Below, in pieces: positions 1 through 9,122 of a stretch of DNA of 38,198 bases; the stretch's first letter is position 1; every line of letters starts with the position of its first letter. The notes below the pieces were generated by a model, which had not been told where the DNA came from, did not search any database, and saw only the letters and a program-made list of their open reading frames with translations. The DNA comes from DATACN01 sp038215095 (GTDB lineage Bacteria; Actinomycetota; Thermoleophilia; Solirubrobacterales; Thermoleophilaceae). The DNA lies in NCBI GenBank assembly GCA_038215095.1, contig JBBQRG010000022.1, forward strand, positions 1-38,198, read 5' to 3'. The position numbers were made by a program, and so were the translations under genes.

Positions 1-472
1 GATGAACGTGTTCGACAACACGGCCTTCCCGCTGCGCCAGCACACCGACAAGGGCGACGACGAGATCGAGGACATCGTGAACCGCCGCCTCAAGGAGGTC
101 GGCCTGGCCGGCGCGATGGACAAGATGCCGAACGAGCTGTCCGGCGGCATGCGCAAGCGCGCCGGCTTTGCCCGCGCGCTCGTGCTCGACCCCGCCATCG
201 TGCTCTTCGACGAGCCCGACTCGGGCCTTGACCCGGTCCGAACCGCGCTGCTCTGCGAGCTGATCCAGGAAGTGCACGAGGAGAACGGCGGCGCCTACGT
301 GGTGATCACGCACGACATCATGTCCGCCCGCCGTGTGGCCGACTACATCGCGGTGCTCTGGAAGGGCCGCATCGTGGAGTCGGGCCCGGCGTCCGAGCTG
401 TTCAACTCGGACAACCAGTTCGTGCGGCAATTCCTGTCCGGTGAGGCCCAGGGCCCGCTGGGCATGGAGTAG
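1..472 (+). CDS. MCE-system ABC transporter ATP-binding protein (MlaF/Mkl-like), 5' partial
   Basis: This is the C-terminal part of an ABC ATPase; the reading frame is open to the window edge, so the Walker A region lies upstream. Visible are the ABC signature LSGGMRKRAGFARAL, the Walker B segment IVLFDEPDSGLDP and the switch His in VVITHD. The segment MNVFDNTAFPLRQHT is typical of MlaF/Mkl-type ATPases just after the Q-loop, so position 2 is not a real start. ATPases of this family (about 260 residues) power MCE lipid transporters together with YrbE/MlaE permeases; the permease genes are not in the window and may lie upstream. Six MCE genes follow 156 bp downstream, which fits that role. The gap carries its own candidate promoter, so the ATPase need not be co-transcribed with them. 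Identification as an MCE-linked ATPase is firm; lipid specificity is unknown. Confidence 0.9.
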   Translation, partial: MNVFDNTAFPLRQHTDKGDDEIEDIVNRRLKEVGLAGAMDKMPNELSGGMRKRAGFARALVLDPAIVLFDEPDSGLDPVRTALLCELIQEVHEENGGAYVVITHDIMSARRVADYIAVLWKGRIVESGPASELFNSDNQFVRQFLSGEAQGPLGME

Positions 473-480
473 TTCGCGAA

Positions 481-503
481 GCGCCCGGCTCGGCCGGGTG
501 CGC
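481..503 (+). terminator. Possible weak hairpin terminator after the ATPase gene
   Basis: A hairpin with 6-bp stem CCCGGC/GCCGGG (484-489 and 493-498) and loop TCG is extended by GCG/CGC past a bulge. It lies 8 bp after the stop codon. Only a short TTTT follows, about 9 nt later, so intrinsic termination would be weak. The rest of 504-628 holds a candidate -10 element and a purine-rich ribosome-binding region. Confidence 0.3.
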
Positions 504-557
504 ACGGATGATTTTCCCGCTCGACGCCGAAACAACGCAGGACAAATAAACCACTGG

Positions 558-563
558 CATACT
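558..563 (+). promoter_or_regulatory. Candidate -10 element (CATACT) for the mce operon
   Basis: CATACT is the same hexamer that sits just upstream of the MFS gene at 35230. It would start a transcript near 570 with a leader of about 58 nt containing the purine-rich GGAGAGAGAGAAGG (612-625) before the TTG start at 629. No convincing -35 is seen. Confidence 0.35.
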
Positions 564-628
564 GGCCGCTGAGGGAGGCGCCGGTCTGCTGACCTGCGCT
601 TGGATTCGCACCGGAGAGAGAGAAGGCA

Positions 629-1957
629 TTGACGCCTGGCCGCGTCGCCGCACTGGTGGCATTGATCGCCGCATGCGTGTTGGTGGGCTTTGCCATGTTC
701 GGATCCCACCCCTACACCTTGACCGCGACGTTCACGAACGGCGGCCAGCTGGTGAAGGGGGACCAGGTGGAGATCGGCGGACGGCCGGTGGGCACCGTGT
801 CCGCCGCCGAGCTGAACGCCAACGGCCAGGCCGAGGTGAAGCTGCGCCTGGACGGCTCCGCGGGCACGCTGCACCGCGGCACCACCGCCACGATCAGGTC
901 GCCGTCGCTGTCGGGAATCGCGAACCGCTACGTGGCGCTCGCGCCCGGGCCCAACAGCGCGCCCGCGCTGCCTGACGGCGGGCGGATCGACAGCGACCAG
1001 ACCAGCGCCCCGGTCGACCTCGACCAGCTCTTCGACACGCTCAACCCGCGCACGCGGCTCTCGCTGCGGCGCCTGATCCAGGGCTCGGCCACTCAGTACG
1101 GCGGGCGCGCGAAGCAGTCGCGCGAGAGCCTCAAGTACCTGAGCCCGGCGCTCTCGACGACGTCGCGCCTGACCGGCGAGGTGGCGCTCGACGAGAAGGT
1201 CTTCGAGCGCTTCCTGGGCGACACCGCCACCACGGTCTCCGCACTGGCCCAGCGGCGCGACGACCTGTCCGGGCTCGTGGACCACGCGAACACCACGTTC
1301 AAGGCGATCGGCGACCAGAACACCGACCTCGAGCGCACGCTGCAGCTGCTCCCGAGCACGCTGCGCAAGGCCAACACCACCTTCGTGAACCTGCGCTCGA
1401 CGCTCGACGACCTCGACACGCTCGTCAACGAGTCGAAGCCGGCCACCAAGCAACTGGCGCCCTTCCTGCGCCAGCTGCGGCCGCTCGTGCGCGAGGCCCG
1501 GCCTGCGATCGCGGACTTGCGCACCCTGATCCGCAGGCCCGGGGCCAACAACGACCTGATCGAGCTCACCGCCAAGCAGCCGCGCCTGGCCGAGCTGACC
1601 GCGGTCGTCTTCCCGCGCACGATCCGAACGCTCAACCGGGCGCAGCCGGTGATCGAGTACGCCCGCCAGTACACGCCCGACCTTGCCGGCTACCTGACCA
1701 AGTTCGGCCAGGGCGCGTCGAACTACGACGCCAACGGCCACTTCGCGCGCATCCAGCCGGTGTTCGGCGGCTACTCGTTCGCCGACAACCCCGCCGGCGG
1801 CGTGCTCACGCCCGTGGATCCCGCCTCGCGGCTGGCGGGCTTCGACATCAACAACCTGAAGCGCTGCCCCGGCGGCGCGACCCAGCAGTCGCCCGACGGC
1901 TCGTCGAACTGGCCCGTCCAGGACTGCAACCCGAGCTCTGCCCCCTCCGGCCCATGA
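629..1957 (+). CDS. MCE/MlaD family protein, first of six (MceA position)
   Basis: A 442-residue MCE protein with an N-terminal membrane anchor (about residues 6-26) and an MlaD domain at about 30-110, marked by GDQVEIGGRPVGTV. A long helical region follows (about 140-330) with motifs such as LLPSTLRKANTTF and LRPLVREARPAIADL, then a Gly/Pro/Ser-rich tail. MCE proteins form hexameric tunnels carrying hydrophobic lipids between membranes or across the periplasm, driven by MlaF/MlaE-type ABC complexes. The TTG start is chosen because it puts the anchor at the N-terminus and has GGAGAG-type purines upstream. The stop overlaps the next gene by 4 bp (ATGA 1954-1957). The substrate cannot be read from the sequence. 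Confidence 0.9.
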   Translation: MTPGRVAALVALIAACVLVGFAMFGSHPYTLTATFTNGGQLVKGDQVEIGGRPVGTVSAAELNANGQAEVKLRLDGSAGTLHRGTTATIRSPSLSGIANRYVALAPGPNSAPALPDGGRIDSDQTSAPVDLDQLFDTLNPRTRLSLRRLIQGSATQYGGRAKQSRESLKYLSPALSTTSRLTGEVALDEKVFERFLGDTATTVSALAQRRDDLSGLVDHANTTFKAIGDQNTDLERTLQLLPSTLRKANTTFVNLRSTLDDLDTLVNESKPATKQLAPFLRQLRPLVREARPAIADLRTLIRRPGANNDLIELTAKQPRLAELTAVVFPRTIRTLNRAQPVIEYARQYTPDLAGYLTKFGQGASNYDANGHFARIQPVFGGYSFADNPAGGVLTPVDPASRLAGFDINNLKRCPGGATQQSPDGSSNWPVQDCNPSSAPSGP

Positions 1958-3429
1958 GGCGCCTGATCGCCATCTGCGTGCTCGGGATCGCCCTGCCGGT
2001 GCTGGCCTTCGCCGGCCTGGGCGCGTCGGGCGGCGGGGGCGGCTCCGGCTACGAGGTGCGGGCGATCTTCGACAACGTCGCGTCGGCGGTGCCGGGCGAG
2101 GACGTGAAGGTGGCCGGCGCCAAGGTCGGGAAGATCGGCGCGATGGACGTGACCGGGGACCGCAAGGCCGCGGTCACGCTGAAGATCGACGACGCCCGCT
2201 TCACGCCCTTCAAGGGCGACGCCCACTGCACGATCCGCCCGCAGTCGCTGATCGGCGAGAAGTTCGTGGAGTGCACGCCGGGCACTGACCGCGGGCAGCC
2301 ACTCCGCAAGATCGACCGGGGCGACGGACAGGGCCAGCACCTGCTGCCGCTCGCGCGCACGAGCTCGCCGGTCGACCTCGACCTGATCAACAACACGCTG
2401 CGCATGCCCTACCGGGAACGGCTGGCGGTCCTGCTCGACGAGTTCGGCGCCGGCCTGGCGGGCCGCGGCGGCGACCTGAACGCCGTCATCCACCGCGCCA
2501 ACCCGGCGCTGCGCGACACCGACAAGGTGCTGGCCATCCTGGCCGGGCAGAACCGCGTGCTGGCCAAGCTGGCGAGCGACTCCGACACCTCGCTGGCGCC
2601 GCTCGCCAAGCAGCGCCGGCGCGTGTCCGACTGGATCGTCCAGGCCAACCGCACCGGCCAGGCCACCGCCGAGCGCAGCGACGCCATCCGCGCCTCGCTG
2701 CACAAGCTGCCCGGCACGCTGCGCCAGCTGCGCCCGCTGATGGCCGACCTCGAGGGCTTCGCCAACCAGGCGACCCCGGTGTTCACGGACCTCGGCAAGG
2801 CCGCGCCCGGCGTGAACCGGCTGGTGACCCAGCTGGGCCCGTTCTCGAGCGCGGCCACCCCCGCGATCAAGAGCCTCGGCGAGGCCACGAGGCGCGGGCG
2901 GCCCGCGCTCGTGAAGGCGCGGCCGCTGGTGCAGGACCTGCGGCGCTTCGGGCGTGACTTCAAGCCGGTCTCGCAGAACCTCGACGACCTGACCAGGAGC
3001 CTCGACAAGACCGGCGGCCTCGAGCGCTTCCTCGACTACCTCTTCTTCCAGAACACCGCCGTGAACGGCTTCGACTCGATCGGCCACTACCTGCGGGCCG
3101 AGCTGATCGTGAACCTCTGCACGGCGTACGCGACCACGCCGGCGGCCGGCTGCAACTCGCGCTTCGCCGACTCGGCGGCCGCCGCCACCGCCAAGACGGC
3201 CCCCGCGCTGGCGAACTTCCAGAAGGCTGAAAAGGGCAAGAACCAGAGCAGCGTGCCCGGCACAGGCACGCTGCTGAAGGGGCTCGTGGGCAGCCCGGAG
3301 GACCCGAACGCCGTGCGCCAGCGCAAGCTCAACATCGAGCGCGTACGCCGGCAGGCGGCGAAGGCCAGCCCCGGCCTGAGCAACCAGGACGACGCGATGC
3401 TGCAGTACCTGCTGGGAGACGGCCGGTGA
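1954..3429 (+). CDS. MCE/MlaD family protein, second of six
   Basis: A 491-residue MCE protein with signal-anchor (about residues 4-24), a short Gly-rich linker (ASGGGGGSG) and an MlaD domain with GEDVKVAGAKVGKIG. The helical middle carries the repeated family pattern LHKLPGTLRQLRPLM and RPLVQDLRRFGRDFKP. The C-terminal 90 residues are Ala/Lys-rich and charged, ending in DDAMLQYLLGDGR. There is a Cys in the hydrophobic segment but no lipobox followed by a mature lipoprotein N-terminus, so unlike mycobacterial MceE I do not call it a lipoprotein. The ATG overlaps the previous stop by 4 bp and the stop overlaps the next GTG (GTGA 3426-3429), indicating translational coupling. Confidence 0.9.
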   Translation: MRRLIAICVLGIALPVLAFAGLGASGGGGGSGYEVRAIFDNVASAVPGEDVKVAGAKVGKIGAMDVTGDRKAAVTLKIDDARFTPFKGDAHCTIRPQSLIGEKFVECTPGTDRGQPLRKIDRGDGQGQHLLPLARTSSPVDLDLINNTLRMPYRERLAVLLDEFGAGLAGRGGDLNAVIHRANPALRDTDKVLAILAGQNRVLAKLASDSDTSLAPLAKQRRRVSDWIVQANRTGQATAERSDAIRASLHKLPGTLRQLRPLMADLEGFANQATPVFTDLGKAAPGVNRLVTQLGPFSSAATPAIKSLGEATRRGRPALVKARPLVQDLRRFGRDFKPVSQNLDDLTRSLDKTGGLERFLDYLFFQNTAVNGFDSIGHYLRAELIVNLCTAYATTPAAGCNSRFADSAAAATAKTAPALANFQKAEKGKNQSSVPGTGTLLKGLVGSPEDPNAVRQRKLNIERVRRQAAKASPGLSNQDDAMLQYLLGDGR

Positions 3430-4829
3430 GGCGCGGCGGCGCGGCATCACTTGCGGGCAGCCCGGTGCTGGTGGGCGCCGTGACCGTGCTGGTCACGATG
3501 GTCGCGGTCTTCCTCTCCTACAACGCCAACCAGGGCCTGCCGTTCGTGCCCACCTACGACCTGCGGGCGAACATGCCGAGCGCGGCGGAGCTGGTGCGCG
3601 GCAACGACGTGCGAATCGGCGGCACGCGTGTGGGCGCGGTGTCGGCGATCAAGGCCCAGCGGCGCCCCGACGGCAGCCCCTACGCGGAGCTCGAGCTGAA
3701 GCTCGACAAGAGCGTTCAGCCGCTGCCCGAGGACTCCACGCTGCTGGTGCGCCCGCGCTCGTCGCTGGGCCTCAAGTACCTGGAGATCGCGCCCGGCAAG
3801 AGCCGGCACGGCTTCACCCCGGGGGCGACGATCCCGATCGTCAAGGCGCGGCCGAAGCTCGTCGAGCTCGACGAGGTCTTCAACATGTTCGACGACCGCA
3901 CCCGCCAGGGCGGCCGCAACTCCCTGCAGGGCCTCGGCAACGGCCTCGCCGGCCGCGGCCCGGCACTGAACACCGCGATCGGGGACTTCCGCCCGCTGCT
4001 CGACGACCTGCAGCCGGTCGCGGCGAACCTGGCCAGCCCGCGCACGCACCTCGGGCGCTTCTTCAGGTCGCTCGGCGCCGCGGCGGGCGAGGTGTCGCCG
4101 GTGGCTCAGGAGCAGGCGTCGCTGTTCACGAACATGGACGTCACGTTCACGGCGCTGGCGAGCGTCGCGCGGCCCTTCATCCAGCAGACGATCTCGGAGT
4201 CGCCGCCCACGGAGGACGTGGCCACCCGCGAGTTCCCGCTGCAGCGGCCCTTCATCCGCAACAGCGCGGCGTTCTTCCGCGAGCTGCGGCCGGGCGTGGC
4301 CACGCTGCCCAGCTCGGCCCCGATCCTGGCCGATGCGCTCGAGAGCGGCACCGTGACGCTTCCGAAGACCCCGCCGCTGAACCGCCGCCTGGCCGACGTG
4401 TTCGACTCCGTACAGGCGCTCAACGACGACCCGCTGGCGGTGCGCGGGATCCGCCAGCTCACGCGCCTGGCGTCCTCGCTGAAGCCCACGCTGGCCTACG
4501 TCACGCCGGCCCAGACGCGCTGCAACTACGCCACGCTCTGGTTCCGCAACATCTCCGGCCTGCTGTCCGAGGGCGACTCGAACGGCACCTGGCAGCGCTT
4601 CATCATCATCGCCACGCCGCAGGGCAAGAACAACGAGGGCGGCCCCTCGTCGGCGCCGGCGAACGGGCCCGAGCCCGACAACTACCTGCACTCGAACCCC
4701 TACCCCAACGCGGCGGCGCCGGGGCGGACGCAGGAGTGCGAGTCCGGCAACGAGAGCTTCATCGCCGGGCGCAAGGTGCTCGGCAACGTGCCGGGCAACC
4801 AGGGCCTCAAGACGGACGGCCAGAAGTGA
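3426..4829 (+). CDS. MCE/MlaD family protein, third of six
   Basis: A 467-residue MCE protein. The anchor is around residues 14-34 (VLVGAVTVLVTMVAVFLSY). The MlaD domain contains GNDVRIGGTRVGAVSAI and LLVRPRSSLGLKYLEIAPG. A helical tunnel-wall region follows with FFRELRPGVATLP. The tail is rich in Asn/Pro/Gly (GPEPDNYLHSNPYPN). The GTG start is taken because it overlaps the preceding stop codon exactly as in the other members; no later start keeps the full anchor. It fills one position of the six-subunit set expected of actinobacterial mce operons. Confidence 0.9.
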   Translation: MRRGGAASLAGSPVLVGAVTVLVTMVAVFLSYNANQGLPFVPTYDLRANMPSAAELVRGNDVRIGGTRVGAVSAIKAQRRPDGSPYAELELKLDKSVQPLPEDSTLLVRPRSSLGLKYLEIAPGKSRHGFTPGATIPIVKARPKLVELDEVFNMFDDRTRQGGRNSLQGLGNGLAGRGPALNTAIGDFRPLLDDLQPVAANLASPRTHLGRFFRSLGAAAGEVSPVAQEQASLFTNMDVTFTALASVARPFIQQTISESPPTEDVATREFPLQRPFIRNSAAFFRELRPGVATLPSSAPILADALESGTVTLPKTPPLNRRLADVFDSVQALNDDPLAVRGIRQLTRLASSLKPTLAYVTPAQTRCNYATLWFRNISGLLSEGDSNGTWQRFIIIATPQGKNNEGGPSSAPANGPEPDNYLHSNPYPNAAAPGRTQECESGNESFIAGRKVLGNVPGNQGLKTDGQK

Positions 4830-6262
4830 GGCGCGCGGGCGGCATGAACGACGTGCGCGCGGGACTGATCGCCCTGATCGCGATCGCGCTGGTGGTCTTC
4901 TTCGTGTTCACGAAGGCCAACCCGTTCTCGAATCCCTACGAGCTCAAGGCCACCTTCAACAACGCGCAGAGCCTGCACCAGGGCTCGCCGGTGCGGATCG
5001 CGGGCGTCGAGGTGGGCAAGGTCTCGAAGATCGCGCCGGCGGGCAACGGCTCCGAGGCCACGGTGGTCACGATGAGGCTGAAGAAGTCGGCGCTTCCGAT
5101 CCACCGCGACGCCGAGCTGAAGATCCGCCCGCGCATCTTCCTCGAGGGCAATTTCTTCGTCGACATCAAGCCCGGCACGCCAGGCGCGCCCGACCTGGCC
5201 ACCGGCGCCACCGTGCCGGTCACACAGACCGCGGCGCCGGTGCAGATCGACGAGGTGCTGTCCTCGCTCAAGACCTCCACGCGCAAGGACCTGCAGACGC
5301 TGCTCCAGGGCTACGGCGACGCGCTCGACAAGAAGCCGGCCCCGGGCGAGGACGCCGACCAGGACCCCTCGGTTCGAGGCGAGACCGCCGGCCAGGCGCT
5401 GAACGACTCGCTGCGCTACTCGCCGGGCGCGCTGCGGGGAACCGCGCTCGTGAACGACGCGCTGCTCGGCACCGACCTGCACGACCTGTCGAAGCTGATC
5501 GCCGGCGGCGGCAAGGTCACGGCGGCGCTGGCAAGCCACGAGGGCAACCTGAAGGACCTGGTCACCAACCTGAACGTGACCACCGGCGCGTTCGCCGCCG
5601 AGGCCCCGCAGCTGCAGGACACCATCAGGCGGCTGCCGCTGGTGCTCGAGGCGGCGCGGCCCGCGCTCGACAACCTGAACGCCGCCTTCCCGCCCACGCG
5701 CGCGTTCGCGCGCGAGATCCTGCCGGGGGTCCGCGAGACGCCGGCCACGATCAAGGCCTCGTTCCCGTGGGTGGCGCAGACCCGCAGGCTGCTGTCGCAG
5801 TCCGAGCTCGGCGGCCTCGTGGACGAGCTGCAGCCGGCCACCTCCGACCTGGCGCGATTCACAGACGGCACCGTGCGGCTGCTGCCACAGGTCGACCTGG
5901 CCAACCGCTGCTTCCTCGGCAACGTGCTCCCCACGGGCGAGGAAGTCATCCAGGACGGCCCCTTCACCACCGGCATCGCCAACTACAAGGAGTTCTTCCA
6001 GAGCGTGGTGGGCCTCTCCGGCGAGTCGCAGAACTTCGACGGCAACGGTGGCTACACGCGCTTCCAGCCCGGCGGCGGCGACCAGACCGTCTCCACCGGC
6101 GCGCTGCCGGGCACCGGCAGGCTGTTCGGCAATGCGACGGCCGCACCGCTCGGCACCAAGCCGGCCATGCCGAGCAAGCGCCCGCCCTACCGCCGCGACG
6201 TCGCCTGTTACAAGAACAAGCGCCCGAACCTGAACGGCGCCAAGATCGGACCGGGGCCGTGA
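4826..6262 (+). CDS. MCE/MlaD family protein, fourth of six
   Basis: A 478-residue MCE protein from the GTG at 4826, which overlaps the preceding TGA (GTGA 4826-4829) like its neighbours. An in-frame ATG at 4844 (MNDVRAGLIAL) is the main alternative. The anchor spans about residues 10-29 and the MlaD domain includes GSPVRIAGVEVGKV and LKIRPRIFLEGNFFVDIKPG. A long helical part follows with LRRLP-like and AARPALDNLNAAFPP motifs. The C-terminal portion YTRFQPGGGDQTVSTG echoes the FARIQPVFGG region of the first MCE gene, a pattern seen between MCE paralogues. Its stop overlaps the next GTG. Confidence 0.88.
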   Translation: MRRAGGMNDVRAGLIALIAIALVVFFVFTKANPFSNPYELKATFNNAQSLHQGSPVRIAGVEVGKVSKIAPAGNGSEATVVTMRLKKSALPIHRDAELKIRPRIFLEGNFFVDIKPGTPGAPDLATGATVPVTQTAAPVQIDEVLSSLKTSTRKDLQTLLQGYGDALDKKPAPGEDADQDPSVRGETAGQALNDSLRYSPGALRGTALVNDALLGTDLHDLSKLIAGGGKVTAALASHEGNLKDLVTNLNVTTGAFAAEAPQLQDTIRRLPLVLEAARPALDNLNAAFPPTRAFAREILPGVRETPATIKASFPWVAQTRRLLSQSELGGLVDELQPATSDLARFTDGTVRLLPQVDLANRCFLGNVLPTGEEVIQDGPFTTGIANYKEFFQSVVGLSGESQNFDGNGGYTRFQPGGGDQTVSTGALPGTGRLFGNATAAPLGTKPAMPSKRPPYRRDVACYKNKRPNLNGAKIGPGP

Positions 6263-7602
6263 AGAAGGCGATCCGCGACCACATGCGCGACTTCGTCGCC
6301 GGCTTTTTCCTCGCGCTGCTGGCCCTCGGCGTGGCCGGCTACATCCTCTCCAACCAGCGCTTCTACCTGCCCGGCTGGGTGCCGGCGGTGGGCACGGACT
6401 TCTACAAGCTGAAGGCCGAGCTGGGCACGGCGCAGGCGGTCGTGCCGGGCCAGGGCCAGACAGTGAACATCGCCGGCGTGAAGGTGGGCGAGGTCGGCAA
6501 GGTCGAGCTGGAGAACGGCCGCGCGGTGGTGCAGATGCTCATCAAGCCGAAGTACCGCCACGTCTACCGCAACGCCACCATCCTGCTGCGCCCGAAGACG
6601 GGGCTGAAGGACATGTACCTGTCGCTCGACCCGGGCACGAGGGGCAGCGGAGCGCTGCCGGAGGGCTCGCGCGTACAGGTGGCCAACACGCTGCCCGACG
6701 TGAACCCCGACGAGGTGCTGGCGGAGCTGGACACCGACACGCGCGCCTACCTGCGCGTGTTGCTGAACTCGGGCGGCGAGGCGTTCACCGACCACGGGGC
6801 CCACAAGCAGAGCGCCTCGGCCGACCTGCGCGAAAGCTTCAAGCGCTTCGAGCCGACCTCGCGCGACGCGGCGCGCATCACCGGCCTGCTGGCCCAGCGG
6901 CGCCACAACATCAAGCACGTCATCCACAACTTCCAGCAGCTCGCCACGGAGGTGGGCACCAAGGACGACCAGCTGGGCCAGCTCGTGGACTCCGCGAACG
7001 CGAACTTCAAGTCCTTCGCCGACGAGGAGGCGAGCATCCGCGAGTCGCTGCGCCTGCTGCCGGGCACGCTCGGCCAGACCCAGACCACGCTCACGAAGGC
7101 CTCGGCGCTTGCGGCCCACCTCGGGCCCACGCTCCAGGGGCTGCGCCCTGCCGCGCGGGCGCTCGGCCCCTCGCTGCGCAAGAACCGGCCGTTCGTGCGC
7201 CAGACCACGCCCGTGATCAAGAACGAGCTGCGTCCGTTCGCCCGCGACGTACGGCCGACCATTCACGACCTGCGCCTCGCCGCGAAGGACCTGAGCGTGG
7301 TGTCGCCGCGCCTGCAGCGCACCTTCAAGGTGGTGAACGCGCTGCTGAACGAGCTGGCCTACAACCCGCCGGGAGGCGAGGAGGGCTTCCTGTTCTGGTC
7401 GGCCTGGACGGCCCACGCCGGCGCCACGATCTTCACCACCCAGGACGCGCACGGCCCGATCCGGCGCGGGCTCGTGATCATCTCCTGCTCCTCTTTCGAG
7501 CTGCTCGACCAGGTCAAGGCGGCGAACCCGCAGCTGCGCACGCTGATCGAGCTGCTGAACGCTCCGCGGCGCGCCGCCGTCTGCCCGAGGTCCACACCAT
7601 GA
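6259..7602 (+). CDS. MCE/MlaD family protein, fifth of six
   Basis: A 447-residue MCE protein starting at GTG 6259, inside the previous stop (GTGA 6259-6262). The reading frame is open far upstream but that part is antisense-like shadow within the fourth gene. The N-terminus VKKAIRDHMRDFVAGFFLA leads into a membrane anchor (about 12-31), then an MlaD domain with GQTVNIAGVKVGEVGKV and LLRPKTGLKDMYLSLDPG. The helical region has SLRLLPGTLGQTQTTL and LRPAARALGPSLRKNRPFV, near repeats of the corresponding region in the other five proteins. The tail contains few Cys (IISCSSFELL, AAVCPRSTP). It overlaps the sixth gene by 4 bp. Confidence 0.88.
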   Translation: MKKAIRDHMRDFVAGFFLALLALGVAGYILSNQRFYLPGWVPAVGTDFYKLKAELGTAQAVVPGQGQTVNIAGVKVGEVGKVELENGRAVVQMLIKPKYRHVYRNATILLRPKTGLKDMYLSLDPGTRGSGALPEGSRVQVANTLPDVNPDEVLAELDTDTRAYLRVLLNSGGEAFTDHGAHKQSASADLRESFKRFEPTSRDAARITGLLAQRRHNIKHVIHNFQQLATEVGTKDDQLGQLVDSANANFKSFADEEASIRESLRLLPGTLGQTQTTLTKASALAAHLGPTLQGLRPAARALGPSLRKNRPFVRQTTPVIKNELRPFARDVRPTIHDLRLAAKDLSVVSPRLQRTFKVVNALLNELAYNPPGGEEGFLFWSAWTAHAGATIFTTQDAHGPIRRGLVIISCSSFELLDQVKAANPQLRTLIELLNAPRRAAVCPRSTP

Positions 7603-9101
7603 TCAAGCAGGCGCCCAGCCCCGCCCGGATGCTGGTCATGGTGGCGTTCGCCCTCTCGGTCGTGGGCATCCTGATGTTCCTCTGGCTCTCGTTCGGCGGC
7701 TCGGTGCCGCTCCAGCCCAAGGGCTACCGCGTGCACGTGGTCTTCCGCGAGGCCGGGCAGCTGGCCCAGGAGGCCGACGTGCGCATCTCCGGCGTGAACG
7801 TGGGCAAGGTCAAGTCGAAGAAGGAGGAGCTCAGCGGAGGGACCGACGCGATCCTCGAGATCCGGCCCCGCTACGCACCGCTGCCCGCGGACACACACGC
7901 CATCCTGCGCCAGAAGACGCTGCTGGGCGAGACCTACGTGGAGCTGACGCCCGGCGACGGAAAGGGGCGCAAGCTCGGCGACGGCGCCACGCTGGGCAAG
8001 GGGCAGGTGGCAGACACCGTCGAGCTCGACGAGATCCTGCGCACGTTCGACCCGAAGACGCGCCGCGCCTTCGGCACCTGGCTCGACCAGCAGGGCCGCG
8101 CCGTGGCAGACCGCGGCCAACAGCTGAACGACGCGCTCGGCAACCTGGCGCCGTTCGCGGAGGACACCGACAAGGTGCTGGCCGTGCTGCGCCGCCAGAG
8201 CGGCGACACGCGGACGCTCGTGCGCGACACCGGCACGGTCTTCCAGGCGCTGACCGAGCGCCAGGGCCAGCTGCGCGGCCTGGTGGCGAACTCGAACCGC
8301 GTGTTCCAGAGCACGGCGCGCCGCAACGTCGAGCTGGCCGACACCTTCCGCGTGCTGCCCAGGTTCCTGCGCGAGTCGCGCACCACCACCAGGCGCCTGA
8401 CCCGCTTCGCCGACAACACCAACCCGCTCGTTACCCAGCTGCGCCCCGCCGCCCGGGAGCTGTCGCCCACGCTGGTCGACCTGAAGGCGGTGGCGCCCGA
8501 CCTGCGCGGCCTGTTCCGCGACCTGGGCCCGCTCGTGAAGGTGTCGCGGCGCGGCCTGCCGGCCCTGCAGCGGGTGCTCGACAACACCCGGCCGCTGCTG
8601 GCCCAGCTCGATCCGTTCCTGCGCAACGCCACGCCGATCTTCGACTACCTGGGCCTCTATCGGCGCGAGATCGTGTCGTTCTTCGCGCTCGACTCCGCTG
8701 CCACTCAGGCCACCGAGCAGTCGCCCACCTCGACCACGCCGCTGCACTACCTGCGCACCACGAACCCCGTCAACCCCGAGGCGCTGGCCGCCTACCCGCG
8801 GCGCCTGCCGACCAACCGCTCGAACCCCTACACCGAGCCGGGCGGCTACTCCAAGCTCGCCACCGAGGGCCACCTGGACGTGTTCGGCAGCTATCTCTGC
8901 CCCGGCGGCTCCTCGCCCGCCGCACCGCTGCTGCCGCCGCCCCCGATCACCCCCGACCTGGTCCCGCTGATCAGCAAGTACGTGTTCGGGCAGCCCGCGA
9001 ACGCCGGCGCGGCGCCCCCCTGCGTGGCCCAGCAGCCGCTCGGCCGCCTGGTGGGCCAACCGGGCCTCTACCCGAGGCTGCAACCGCTACCTCCCGGCTA
9101 G
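7599..9101 (+). CDS. MCE/MlaD family protein, sixth of six (MceF position)
   Basis: A 500-residue MCE protein, the largest of the set. The anchor lies at about residues 11-33 (MLVMVAFALSVVGILMFLWL). The MlaD domain includes EADVRISGVNVGKVKS and ILRQKTLLGETYVELTPG. The helical section has FRVLPRFLRESRTTTRRL and LRPAARELSPTLVDL. The C-terminal 130 residues are Pro/Gly-rich with two or three Cys. This completes the hexad that in mycobacteria forms the heterohexameric MCE tunnel. Twenty-one bp separate it from the MMPL transporter gene, and that gap holds a strong -10-like TACCCT, so the MMPL gene can be expressed independently. Confidence 0.9.
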   Translation: MIKQAPSPARMLVMVAFALSVVGILMFLWLSFGGSVPLQPKGYRVHVVFREAGQLAQEADVRISGVNVGKVKSKKEELSGGTDAILEIRPRYAPLPADTHAILRQKTLLGETYVELTPGDGKGRKLGDGATLGKGQVADTVELDEILRTFDPKTRRAFGTWLDQQGRAVADRGQQLNDALGNLAPFAEDTDKVLAVLRRQSGDTRTLVRDTGTVFQALTERQGQLRGLVANSNRVFQSTARRNVELADTFRVLPRFLRESRTTTRRLTRFADNTNPLVTQLRPAARELSPTLVDLKAVAPDLRGLFRDLGPLVKVSRRGLPALQRVLDNTRPLLAQLDPFLRNATPIFDYLGLYRREIVSFFALDSAATQATEQSPTSTTPLHYLRTTNPVNPEALAAYPRRLPTNRSNPYTEPGGYSKLATEGHLDVFGSYLCPGGSSPAAPLLPPPPITPDLVPLISKYVFGQPANAGAAPPCVAQQPLGRLVGQPGLYPRLQPLPPG

Positions 9102-9110
9102 CACGGCTAC

Positions 9111-9116
9111 TACCCT
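9111..9116 (+). promoter_or_regulatory. -10 element TACCCT for a leaderless MMPL transcript
   Basis: TACCCT ends 6 nt before the GTG at 9123. There is no Shine-Dalgarno sequence in the 21-bp gap, so transcription would begin at or next to the start codon. Confidence 0.5.
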
Positions 9117-9122
9117 GATCCC

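Noticed and set aside
1954..2050. Second MCE protein as a lipoprotein (MceE-like)
   Set aside because: A Cys occurs inside the hydrophobic segment (IAICVLG) but not at a lipobox cleavage position; it looks like a normal signal anchor.
1771..3450. Long open frame on the minus strand (about 560 codons)
   Set aside because: Antisense shadow of the second MCE gene caused by high G+C; it is His/Arg/Gln-rich with no domain, while the plus strand encodes a clear MCE protein.
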